Source: Halomonas halophila (GTDB lineage: Bacteria; Pseudomonadota; Gammaproteobacteria; Pseudomonadales; Halomonadaceae). From it: DNA of 13,462 nucleotides. Within the stretch, counting starts at the first letter, position 1; each line of letters opens with the position of its first letter. Below, in pieces: positions 6,214 to 12,850 of this stretch. The DNA lies in the NCBI GenBank assembly GCA_002433675.1, contig DJIP01000262.1, positions 1 to 13,462 on the forward strand, written 5' to 3'. The notes below the pieces were generated by a model that saw only the letters and a list, made by a program, of their open reading frames with translations, was not told the DNA's origin and ran no database searches. The position numbers were made by a program, and so were the translations under genes.

Positions 6214-7052
6214 ATGAGGCGGCCTTTATCGTAGTCCTGCGCGAGAGCCTGGAGGCCATCCTGGTGGTCGGCCTGGTCTATGCCTGGCTCGTCCGAGAGG
6301 GGCGTCGTGATGCCTTGAATTGGTTGTGGGGCGGCGTCGCTGCAGGTATCGCCCTGGCCGCCGCGCTGGGTGCTGTGCTGATGGGAGTGGGGCGCTGGTT
6401 GACCGGCGACGCCCAGACCCAGTTTCAGGCCGCCATGTCGGCGCTGGCTGCCGTGTTGATCGTGCAGATGGTGGGTTGGATGCGCCGTCGCGGTGCGTCG
6501 TTGAAACGCTCCATGGAGTGCGATGCCATGCTGTGTCTGTCGCGCTCACGGCTGTGGGGCATCGCCACTCTCGTCGCCCTGGCGGTGGCCCGAGAAGGCG
6601 CCGAGACCCTGGTGTTTCTCTATGGCCTGGGGCTGGCCCAGTGGCGAGGTGGACAACTGACGTCCTTTGCGATGGCCGCAGGTCTTGGTCTTGTCACGGC
6701 GGGAGCCTGCTTCGTGCTGTTGCAGTGGTCCTCGCGGCGGCTGGCCTGGCGCGGTTTCTTTCGGGCCAGCGAAATCCTGCTGCTGCTGGTGGCGGCGGGG
6801 CTGTGGGTGGCGGCGCTCGAGCGGCTGATGAATCTGGGCTGGCTGCCGGTCGGCATCGATCCGCTGTGGGACTCCAGTGGCTGGCTAGATGATGGCCAGG
6901 GAGTCGGAGGCCTGTTGGCGAGTATCGCCGGTTACCGTGCCTGGCCCTCCTCGACGCTGGTGCTCGGCTATGTGTGCTATTGGGGCCTCGTCTACTGGTG
7001 GGTAGGCGGACAGCGCCAGGCCCACGGCGTCGTCGAGGGAGCGGTGTCGTGA
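6210..7052 (+). CDS. ftrC: FtrC, FTR1-family iron permease
   Basis: The protein has 280 residues and about seven hydrophobic segments, as usual for FTR1/EfeU permeases of the inner membrane. Both iron-binding REXXE motifs are intact: RESLE (11-15) in the first transmembrane helix and REGAE (128-132) in the middle one. The permease carries iron, oxidised to Fe(III), across the membrane with help from FtrA and FtrB. It lacks the long periplasmic domains seen in EfeO-fused or FetM-type relatives. It overlaps ftrB by 4 nt (ATGA) and ftrD by 4 nt at 7049-7052, so translation of all three is probably coupled. Confidence 0.92.
   Translation: MNEAAFIVVLRESLEAILVVGLVYAWLVREGRRDALNWLWGGVAAGIALAAALGAVLMGVGRWLTGDAQTQFQAAMSALAAVLIVQMVGWMRRRGASLKRSMECDAMLCLSRSRLWGIATLVALAVAREGAETLVFLYGLGLAQWRGGQLTSFAMAAGLGLVTAGACFVLLQWSSRRLAWRGFFRASEILLLLVAAGLWVAALERLMNLGWLPVGIDPLWDSSGWLDDGQGVGGLLASIAGYRAWPSSTLVLGYVCYWGLVYWWVGGQRQAHGVVEGAVS
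7035..7041 (+). promoter_or_regulatory. Shine-Dalgarno sequence supporting a GTG start for ftrD
   Basis: GAGGGAG lies 7 nt before the GTG at 7049, which overlaps the ftrC stop (GTGA). The next candidate starts, GTG 7067, 7091 and 7103, lie inside a tandem repeat. ATG 7178 has only a weak purine stretch upstream. Confidence 0.55.
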
Positions 7053-8575
7053 ACGAGGCGGCGGCAGTGACGGCAACAGCGACGGAAACAGTGACGCCAG
7101 CAGTGACGCGAAAAGCCAGCGAGCGCCACTGCGGGCCTGGCAAGGTCATTCGGCCAAGCCTGGTTGAGAATCGCCATATGGGGGCCCGCAAGACCCGGCG
7201 CTGGGCACGTCTGGGAGCCTGGCTGAAGCATCATCGGCGCTGGATTCTGACGCTGCAGTGGGCCGTGGTGGCGTTCTACGCCGTGCTGCTGCTGGTGCCG
7301 CCATTGCTGCCACTGCCGGACCATGAGGCACGCATCCTTGGCAATCTCACGCTGTTCGCGGAGTTCGTGTTCTGGGGCGTCTGGTGGCCCTTTGTCATGG
7401 TCAGCATGGTGGTGGCGGGGCGGCTATGGTGCGGCACGATGTGTCCTGAGGGTGCCATCACCGAAGCCGCCAGTCGCGTCGGCCTGGGCCGGGCGATACC
7501 GCGCTGGATGCGTTGGGGTGGCTGGCCCTTCGTGGGCTTCGCCATGACCACGATCTATGGACAACTGGTCAGCGTCTACCAGTATCCCAAGGCCGCACTG
7601 CTGGTGCTGGGGGGCTCGACCCTGGCGGCGGCCGTGATCGGTCTGGTCTACGGCAAGGGCAAGCGCGTCTGGTGTCGCCATCTGTGTCCGGTCAGTGGCG
7701 TCTTTGCGCTGCTGGCCAAGCTGGCGCCGCTGCACTACCGCGCCGACCCCGAGGTATGGGCCGAACACGGGCGGCGCCAGCGCCGGCGAGAGGTGTCAAG
7801 AAGCCGGGCTCCGGACTGCCCGGTGCTGATCCCGCTGAAGCAGCTGGACAGCGCCAGTGACTGCCATCTGTGCTCGCGTTGCTCAGGCTACAAGGACGCC
7901 ATCCATCTCGAGCTCAGGACTCCCGGTATCGAGGTGGTGTCGCCACCGCCCCAGCGGCCCGCCACCCTGTGGGAGTTCATGCTGGTGGTGTTCGGCCTGC
8001 TGGGCATCGCGGTGGGGGCATTTCACTGGTCGGCGAGCCCCTGGTTCGTGGCGGCCAAGCAGCAGGCGGCCGTGTGGCTCTATCAGCACGGTTGGGGATG
8101 GCCGCTGGAAACCAGCGCACCCTGGTGGCTGTTGACCCACTATCCCGAACACAACGACGTCTTCACCCTGCTCGATGGTGCCCTGCTGCTGGGCTACATC
8201 GGCGTGACTGCCCTGGTACTGGGGGGACTGGTGTCGCTTTCGCTGTCGCTGACCAATCGACTGCTCGGCCCCTGGCATTGGCAGCGTCTGTGGCACCTGT
8301 CCTACGCCCTGATACCCCTGGCCGCGGTGGGGGTCTTCCTGGGGCTGTCGATGACCACTCTGACCCTGCTGCGAGGCGATGGCCTGCTGGTTCACTGGGC
8401 CAATGACGCCAGGGCACTGTTGCTGGGCCTTGGCGTGCTGGCTGGCGCGGGGCTCGGCTTTGGCATTCTCGGGCGCTACGCCAGTGGCCCGCGTCGACTT
8501 CTGGCCATGCTGCCCATGCTCGCCGCCCAGGCGCCCGTGGTCGGCGCCTGGTGGCTGTTGTTCTGGGGCTGGTAG
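7049..8575 (+). CDS. ftrD: FtrD, NapH/CcoG-like membrane polyferredoxin
   Basis: From the GTG at 7049 the protein has 508 residues. A low-complexity Ala/Thr/Val-rich start (4-20) and a basic stretch (43-64) precede five to seven hydrophobic segments. Iron-sulfur ligands lie in two CxxxCP motifs (C128/C132 and C209/C213) and in a ferredoxin-like group C257, C272, C275, C278. A second membrane part (about 308-500) follows. In Bordetella-type FtrABCD the polyferredoxin is thought to accept electrons released when iron is oxidised, passing them to the membrane chain. If ATG 7178 is the true start, the protein is 465 residues and begins MGARKTRR. It converges on bioA, 24 nt away. Confidence 0.85.
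   Translation: MNEAAAVTATATETVTPAVTRKASERHCGPGKVIRPSLVENRHMGARKTRRWARLGAWLKHHRRWILTLQWAVVAFYAVLLLVPPLLPLPDHEARILGNLTLFAEFVFWGVWWPFVMVSMVVAGRLWCGTMCPEGAITEAASRVGLGRAIPRWMRWGGWPFVGFAMTTIYGQLVSVYQYPKAALLVLGGSTLAAAVIGLVYGKGKRVWCRHLCPVSGVFALLAKLAPLHYRADPEVWAEHGRRQRRREVSRSRAPDCPVLIPLKQLDSASDCHLCSRCSGYKDAIHLELRTPGIEVVSPPPQRPATLWEFMLVVFGLLGIAVGAFHWSASPWFVAAKQQAAVWLYQHGWGWPLETSAPWWLLTHYPEHNDVFTLLDGALLLGYIGVTALVLGGLVSLSLSLTNRLLGPWHWQRLWHLSYALIPLAAVGVFLGLSMTTLTLLRGDGLLVHWANDARALLLGLGVLAGAGLGFGILGRYASGPRRLLAMLPMLAAQAPVVGAWWLLFWGW
7061..7108 (+). repeat. Four tandem 12-bp imperfect repeats at the start of ftrD
   Basis: Units begin at 7061, 7073, 7085 and 7097. All end in GACG, and three end in CAGTGACG (the second has CAGCGACG). 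In the ftrD frame they encode AAVT, ATAT, ETVT and PAVT. A copy-number change would not shift the frame. Three units contain an in-frame GTG. Confidence 0.75.
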
Positions 8576-8599
8576 AGAGCCAGTCAGCGCCGCCCCTGA

Positions 8600-9871
8600 C
8601 TATGCTGAAAGAAACGGCGCCTTCATGGCGGTAATGATCTGGCGCATTTCGTCATCCGAGGTGATATAGGCGGGCATGGTGTACAACCATTTGCCGAAGG
8701 ATCTCAGCCACACGCCCTGTTCACGGGCGAGGGCGGCGGCACCCTTCAGCGCTGTACTGTCGTGCACCTCGATCACGCCGGTGGCGCCGAGTACACGGAC
8801 GTCGGCCACCGCGGGGTGGGCGCGCAGGTCACTGTCGCCGGCGAGTTCCTGCACAAGGATGGCGTTGAGCCGAGCGATACGGCCCAGATAGTCGTCCTCT
8901 TCGAAGACCCTGAGGCTTTCCAGTGCCACGCGGCAGGCCAGCGGATTGCCCATGAAGGTCGGGCCGTGCATAAAGGCGTGAAGCTCACTGTCACCGATAA
9001 AGGTGTCATGGACACGGTCATTGGCCAGGGTCGCCGCGTGGCCGAGATAGCCGCCGGTCAGCCCCTTGGACAGCACCATGATGTCCGGGCTGACACCGGC
9101 ATGGTCGGCGGCGAACATGCGTCCGGTGCGTCCAAAGCCGGTGGCCACCTCGTCGAATACCAGCAGCACGTCGAACTCGTCGCACAGGGCGCGAGCCCCT
9201 TTCAGGTAGTCCGGTGAGGTCATGTTGAGGCCACCGGCGGCCTGCAGCAGGGGCTCCATCAACAGTGCGGCGATCTCGTGGTGGTGGGCTTGGAGCACCC
9301 CTCGCAAGGCGTCGAGATCGGCCTCGACCTGCTCCGGTGTGGCCGCATAGGGCGCGGTCGGCGCCGGGGCGAAATGGTGTTTCGGAAGGAAGCCGGAAAA
9401 CAGCGAATGCATGCCCTCTTCGGGGTCACATACCGCCATGCAGCCGGCGGTATCACCGTGGTAGGCCTTCAACAGCGACAGCATGCGGTGCTTGTGGGGG
9501 CGGTCGCGCAGATGGTGGTACTGCACCGCCATCTTCATCGCCACCTCCATGCCCACCGAACCGCTGTCGGAGAAGAACACGTGGTTGAGGCCCTCTGGCG
9601 TGACGCGCACCAGCTCCCGGGCGAGCTGGTCGGCGGGGTCGTGGGTCAGGCCTCCAAGCATCACATGACACAGCGTGGCCGCCTGCTCCTGGATCGCCTT
9701 GACCAGCCGTGGATGTCCATAGCCGTGGATCATGCACCACCAGGAGCAGGTGGCGTCGAGCAGGGATTCGCCGCTATCCAGGGCAAAGCGCGTGCCCTGG
9801 CCTCCGACCACCCGGGGGGCGGGGGGCTGGGTCTTGAGATGGGCGTAGGGGTGCCACACCGGAGAGGTCAT
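8600..9871 (-). CDS. bioA: Adenosylmethionine-8-amino-7-oxononanoate aminotransferase
   Basis: The protein has 423 residues, the usual BioA length. BioA transfers an amino group from S-adenosylmethionine to 8-amino-7-oxononanoate, giving 7,8-diaminononanoate for biotin. Visible marks are WHPY at 6-9, SWWCMIHGYGHP (43-54), SDSGSVGMEVAMKMA (101-115), FDEVATGFGRTG (239-250, with D240 contacting the cofactor) and the PLP lysine K269 in LSKGLTGGYLG. AGGAG lies 6 nt before the ATG. No other bio gene is nearby. A BirA-type operator lies 23-57 nt upstream, so repression by biotin is likely. Confidence 0.96.
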   Translation of the reverse strand: MTSPVWHPYAHLKTQPPAPRVVGGQGTRFALDSGESLLDATCSWWCMIHGYGHPRLVKAIQEQAATLCHVMLGGLTHDPADQLARELVRVTPEGLNHVFFSDSGSVGMEVAMKMAVQYHHLRDRPHKHRMLSLLKAYHGDTAGCMAVCDPEEGMHSLFSGFLPKHHFAPAPTAPYAATPEQVEADLDALRGVLQAHHHEIAALLMEPLLQAAGGLNMTSPDYLKGARALCDEFDVLLVFDEVATGFGRTGRMFAADHAGVSPDIMVLSKGLTGGYLGHAATLANDRVHDTFIGDSELHAFMHGPTFMGNPLACRVALESLRVFEEDDYLGRIARLNAILVQELAGDSDLRAHPAVADVRVLGATGVIEVHDSTALKGAAALAREQGVWLRSFGKWLYTMPAYITSDDEMRQIITAMKAPFLSA

Positions 9872-9893
9872 GTCGGCTCCTGAAAGACGCTTG

Positions 9894-9928
9894 GTGGTAA
9901 ACTAGGTGTTGATCTAAAAGTTTACCAC
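9894..9928. promoter_or_regulatory. Probable BirA biotin operator of bioA
   Basis: GTGGTAAACT (9894-9903) and AGTTTACCAC (9919-9928) are perfect 10-bp inverted copies around a 15-nt spacer. The E. coli operator has TTGTAAACC and GGTTTACAA around 16 nt. The GTAAAC/GTTTAC cores are identical, with 17 nt between cores here and 18 in E. coli. It lies just upstream of bioA, where BirA-biotinyl-AMP would block transcription. The spacer is AT-richer than the surroundings, as expected of an overlapped promoter. Confidence 0.85.
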
Positions 9929-10120
9929 TGCCACTGCGGCTATCGCCAATGCCAGCGCTCCCCCCCACACACTCGGAGAACTGAGTCAGACAGGGGGAGG
10001 CGAGGGCACAAGGGGGTAGGAGGAGCCGCGAGCGCCGTGAAAGGCGCAGGACGAGAGAAGGAGCCGCGGCGGCCTCATGATGAGCAAGCAAGGGAGCAGG
10101 GCGGGGGTAGCAACCTTTCT
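9929..10120 (-). other. Gene-free C-rich/G-poor leader-trailer, candidate Rho-dependent termination region
   Basis: No gene is supported here. It separates the end of the nitrogen-PTS/kinase transcript from the bioA promoter. My hand count for plus-strand 9991-10110 is G 60, A 30, C 24, T 6, so RNA read leftward would be C 60, U 30, G 24, A 6. High C and low G is typical of Rho-utilisation sites. The only hairpin seen, GCGCC (10032-10036) with GGCGC (10043-10047), has no following U-run. Confidence 0.4.
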
Positions 10121-10645
10121 TCAGGGATGCTGGGCGTCGACACGTTCGAGAAAGCGCTCGAACAGAAACGCCTCGTCGTTTTTCAGCGAGCGGCTCAGGC
10201 AGTCGATGAACTCTCGGCGGGGATAGGTAAAGATGCGCGGCGCCTTGTAGGCGTCCAGATCGATGGCGATCACCTCGCCGTCGGCCACCAGGAAGTTCTC
10301 GGTATGCAGGCCACGACAGTGGATACGGTCACGGTACAGCGATTCGAGAATGTCCAGATAGCGCTCCTGCAGTTCCGGGGCGTCGAGGACGAGCCGTTTG
10401 AGCGCGATGCCGTGCACATTGGCGGTGACCAGACGATAGCGCTCTGCCGACAGGATTTTCGGTGTGGCGATGCCCAGTCGATCCAGTCGGCCGGCGACAT
10501 AGCGGAAGTTGTGGCCGGGGTAGCGCCGAATGCCCAGCCGATAGCGCCAGCGATCGCTGGCCTTGGGCGTGAAGGTCTTGATGAAGGCGTCCTGGTCCGG
10601 ATCGTAGTGGACCTCGGTGTACTTGCCGGTCTGGATCAGTTGCAT
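10121..10645 (-). CDS. InaA/WaaP-like small kinase-fold protein
   Basis: The protein has 174 residues and looks like a compact lipopolysaccharide-kinase/InaA-type protein. A candidate ATP lysine is K23 (FIKTF). The catalytic-loop-like segment HCRGLHTENFLV (109-120) is followed by AIDLD (127-131), the likely metal-binding position. This matches the RSLHxGN pattern of InaA-family proteins rather than the classic HxDxxxxN, with C110/R111 where a catalytic Asp would be expected nearby. Activity is therefore open. AAGGA about 6 nt before the ATG supports the start. It follows ptsO after 50 nt on the same strand and may be the last gene of that operon. Substrate is unknown; heptose or KDO phosphorylation would be a guess. 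Confidence 0.75.
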   Translation of the reverse strand: MQLIQTGKYTEVHYDPDQDAFIKTFTPKASDRWRYRLGIRRYPGHNFRYVAGRLDRLGIATPKILSAERYRLVTANVHGIALKRLVLDAPELQERYLDILESLYRDRIHCRGLHTENFLVADGEVIAIDLDAYKAPRIFTYPRREFIDCLSRSLKNDEAFLFERFLERVDAQHP

Positions 10646-10695
10646 GGCATCCTTGGCGGGCTGGGGTGGCGGTCGAAGCAGAGAGAGGAACAGCG

Positions 10696-10965
10696 TCAGG
10701 CGTCTTCGTCGAAGCGTGCGTCGAACAGTGCCTCCAGGGCGTCCAGCACGGCGTCCGCATCCTTGCCTTCGGCCTCCAGGGTCAGTTCCGTTCCGCAGGG
10801 GGCGGCCAGCATCAGTAGTGACATGATATTGGCGGCGTCACCCGAGCGGCTGCCATGGTGGACGGTGACGGTGGCATCGAAGGGCTGGCAGCAGGTGACC
10901 AGGCGTGTCGCGGCGCGTGCATGCAGGCCACGCCGATTGGTCAGGGTCAGGGTGCGTCGGGCCAC
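10696..10965 (-). CDS. ptsO: NPr, HPr-like phosphocarrier of the nitrogen PTS
   Basis: The protein has 89 residues. The phosphorylatable histidine is H15 in GLHARAA, and the ANIMSLLML segment (45-53) matches the NPr/HPr fold. The position matching regulatory Ser46 of HPr is Asn46, so control by HPr kinase is not expected. NPr takes phosphate from EI-Ntr (ptsP, not in this window) and passes it to EIIA-Ntr (ptsN, two genes upstream). The start codon is GTG at 10965, with GGAGGA (10979-10974) 8 nt away. Only 2 nt separate it from rapZ, a standard order in gammaproteobacteria. Confidence 0.92.
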   Translation of the reverse strand: MARRTLTLTNRRGLHARAATRLVTCCQPFDATVTVHHGSRSGDAANIMSLLMLAAPCGTELTLEAEGKDADAVLDALEALFDARFDEDA

Positions 10966-10967
10966 GC

Positions 10968-11849
10968 CTAGAGTCCTCCGCTGTCCAGTCGGCGTTGCTG
11001 GCCGAGTTCGCGGTGGCGCAGACGGACGCGGGGATGCTGGTCGGCCAGGGCCGAGGCGATGCCTTCGGCCAGATAGACTGAACGATGCTGTCCACCGGTG
11101 CAGCCCACCGCCACGGTGAGGTAGCTGCGCTGGCTTTGCTGATAGCGCGGCAGCCAGGTGCGCACCCAGGCGAGAATGTCGCGCTTCATGTCGGCCACGT
11201 CCTGATAGCGTTCGAGGAACTCGATGACGCTGGGGTCGCAGCCATTGGCATCACGCAGCGAAGGTTCCCAGTAGGGGTTGGGCAGACAGCGGGCGTCGAA
11301 CACGATATCTGCGTCCGGAGGCACGCCACGCTTGAAGCCGAAGGACTCCACGGTCAGGCTCAACTGGCCGCTGCGGTGGTCGGCGACCTGCTCGGCGATA
11401 CGCGAACGCAGTTCGTGCACCGACAGGCGAGAGCTGTCGATGACCAGATCGGCCAGATCGCGAATACCCGAAAGGGCCTTCTGCTCCGACTCGATGGCCT
11501 CCGCCAGGGTCATGTCGCTATCACGGGTCAGGGGATGGCGGCGCCGGGTGTGGGAATAGCGCTCGAGCAGAATCCGTGCATCACTGGTCAGGTAGACCAC
11601 CTGGCAGTCGATCGGACTCTGCTTGAGGGTTGCCAGCTGGGCGGGGAAGCGCTCCAGCGCCTCAGGCAGGTTGCGGGCGTCGACGCTGACGGCGATGCGT
11701 CGGGAATGACCGTTTTCCAGCTCGTCCACCAGAGCGCCCAGCAAGGTCGCGGGAAGGTTGTCGATGGCGTAGAACCCCAGGTCTTCCAGGGCTTGAAGGG
11801 CCACGGACTTTCCCGAGCCAGAGCGACCACTGATGATCACGAGCTGCAT
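10968..11849 (-). CDS. rapZ: RapZ, RNase adapter and P-loop protein
   Basis: The protein has 293 residues, close to the 284 of E. coli RapZ. The Walker A motif GRSGSGKS (8-15) is intact, followed by GFYAIDNLP (25-33). The C-terminal half has GFKRGVPPDADIVFDARCLPNPYW and GCTGGQHRSVY, and ends in a basic tail. In E. coli RapZ senses glucosamine-6-phosphate and guides GlmZ RNA to RNase E, controlling glmS; whether such an sRNA exists here is unknown. AAGGAGAC lies about 7 nt before the ATG at 11849. A longer in-frame start (12017) would overlap ptsN by over 100 nt and was rejected. Confidence 0.95.
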   Translation of the reverse strand: MQLVIISGRSGSGKSVALQALEDLGFYAIDNLPATLLGALVDELENGHSRRIAVSVDARNLPEALERFPAQLATLKQSPIDCQVVYLTSDARILLERYSHTRRRHPLTRDSDMTLAEAIESEQKALSGIRDLADLVIDSSRLSVHELRSRIAEQVADHRSGQLSLTVESFGFKRGVPPDADIVFDARCLPNPYWEPSLRDANGCDPSVIEFLERYQDVADMKRDILAWVRTWLPRYQQSQRSYLTVAVGCTGGQHRSVYLAEGIASALADQHPRVRLRHRELGQQRRLDSGGL

Positions 11850-11904
11850 GTCCTGTCTCCTTGGGCAGGCGTCCATTGCGGTTGGCCTATGAGCAAGGCC
11901 GCGG

Positions 11905-12390
11905 TCAGGAGGGCGTGTCGTCCCCTGGTGCCTGTTGGCGGATAGCTTCCTGCAGGCGCTCGTGAAGCTCACGCTGGGAGCTGGCGTGGCGCAGACGATG
12001 GCGTGTGTTGGCGTCATTCATGACCCCGGCGACCTGGCCGAGCAGGGCAAGATGGGCGTCGTCGGCTTCCTCCGGCACCAGCAGCACGAACACCAGATCG
12101 ACGGGCTCGCCATCGATGGCATCGAAGTCGACGGGTTCCGCGAGTTTGAGGAAGCCGGAGATGGGCGCCTTGCAGTGGGGATTGCGGGCATGGGGAATGG
12201 CGACGCCATTGCCGATGCCGGTACTGCCCAGGCGCTCACGTCCGATCAGCCGACTGAAGACCTCCTGGCTGTCCAGGCTCGGGGTGTTCTGCGCAATGAA
12301 GGTGCTGAAAAACTCCAGCACCCTCTTCTTGCTGCCTCCCGGGACATCGAACAATGTGCGCTCGGGAGGGAGAATGGCTTCCAATGTCAT
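11905..12390 (-). CDS. ptsN: EIIA-Ntr, nitrogen-PTS regulatory phosphoprotein
   Basis: The protein has 161 residues, the usual size for PtsN. The phosphorylated histidine is H67 in GVAIPHARN (62-70). LDSQEVFSRLIGRERLGSTGIG (39-60) and the VPEEADDAHLALLGQVA stretch also fit EIIA-Ntr. Unphosphorylated PtsN adjusts potassium uptake, PTS-Ntr output and envelope functions in relatives. It begins 5 nt after the hpf stop and has no good Shine-Dalgarno sequence, so its translation probably depends on hpf. A 55-nt gap separates it from rapZ. Confidence 0.95.
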   Translation of the reverse strand: MTLEAILPPERTLFDVPGGSKKRVLEFFSTFIAQNTPSLDSQEVFSRLIGRERLGSTGIGNGVAIPHARNPHCKAPISGFLKLAEPVDFDAIDGEPVDLVFVLLVPEEADDAHLALLGQVAGVMNDANTRHRLRHASSQRELHERLQEAIRQQAPGDDTPS

Positions 12391-12395
12391 GAGAG

Positions 12396-12704
12396 TCAGC
12401 GAATTCCGGCGCCTTGGGCGCGGGCTTGGGATTTTTCCTTGTGCTTGACCAGCTGGCGGTCCAGCTTGTCGGCAAGGGCGTCGATAGCGGCATACATATC
12501 GCCGTCCTGCGCTTCGGCATGCAGGTCGGCACCGGCAGCGTGAAGGGTGCAGGCGGCCAGTTGGCGTTCCTTTTCCACCGAGAGGGTCACCTGGACGTTG
12601 GTGATGTTGTCGTAGTGGCGCTCCACACGGGCGAGCTTCTCTTGTACATAGTCACGCAGGGGATCGGTCAATTCGACGTGGTGGCCGGTGATGTTGACTT
12701 GCAT
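12396..12704 (-). CDS. hpf: Short-form ribosome hibernation promoting factor
   Basis: The protein has 102 residues, short HPF length, with MQVNITGHHVELTDPLRDYV at the start, the YDNITNVQVTLSVEK strand and a basic C-terminal tail (HKEKSQARAQG). Short HPF acts with RMF in stationary-phase gammaproteobacteria to form inactive 100S ribosomes. The start at 12704 is chosen because AAGGAG precedes it with suitable spacing; the upstream in-frame ATG at 12764 would add 20 non-conserved residues and include the ribosome site. It lies between rpoN and ptsN as in Enterobacteria and Pseudomonas. Confidence 0.94.
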   Translation of the reverse strand: MQVNITGHHVELTDPLRDYVQEKLARVERHYDNITNVQVTLSVEKERQLAACTLHAAGADLHAEAQDGDMYAAIDALADKLDRQLVKHKEKSQARAQGAGIR

Positions 12705-12737
12705 GACAGGCTCCTTGCTCTTGCGGGTGGTGGCTTG

Positions 12738-12765
12738 ATTGTAACCCTTTTTCCGATCCTGCAAA
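12738..12765 (-). promoter_or_regulatory. Candidate internal promoter for hpf
   Basis: TACAAT (12743-12738) is a good -10 (five of six). TTTGCA at 12765-12760 is 16 nt away, a fair -35; TTGCAG one base later gives 15 nt. It lies 34 nt upstream of the hpf start, and could let hpf be expressed apart from rpoN. Confidence 0.3.
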
Positions 12766-12850
12766 CCCCCTCGACACTACGCAGAAAGACGCAGATGTCA
12801 TGCGAAATTTCAAGTGCTTGCGCTTTCCTTATAACTAGGCTAGCGACGCC

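Noticed and set aside
8582..8601. Hairpin AGTCAG/CTGACT between ftrD and bioA as a terminator
   Set aside because: The 6-bp stem has no clear T-tract on either side; a weak role is possible but not supportable.
10037..11119. Long plus-strand frame across kinase, ptsO and rapZ end
   Set aside because: It is antisense to three recognised genes, and its translation lacks domains.
11085..11945. Long plus-strand frame antisense to rapZ
   Set aside because: It is the shadow of the conserved rapZ gene.
12755..12775. Possible sigma-54 promoter before hpf (GGGGGTTTGCA)
   Set aside because: The -12-like TTTGCA is present, but no GG lies at the required distance for a -24 element.
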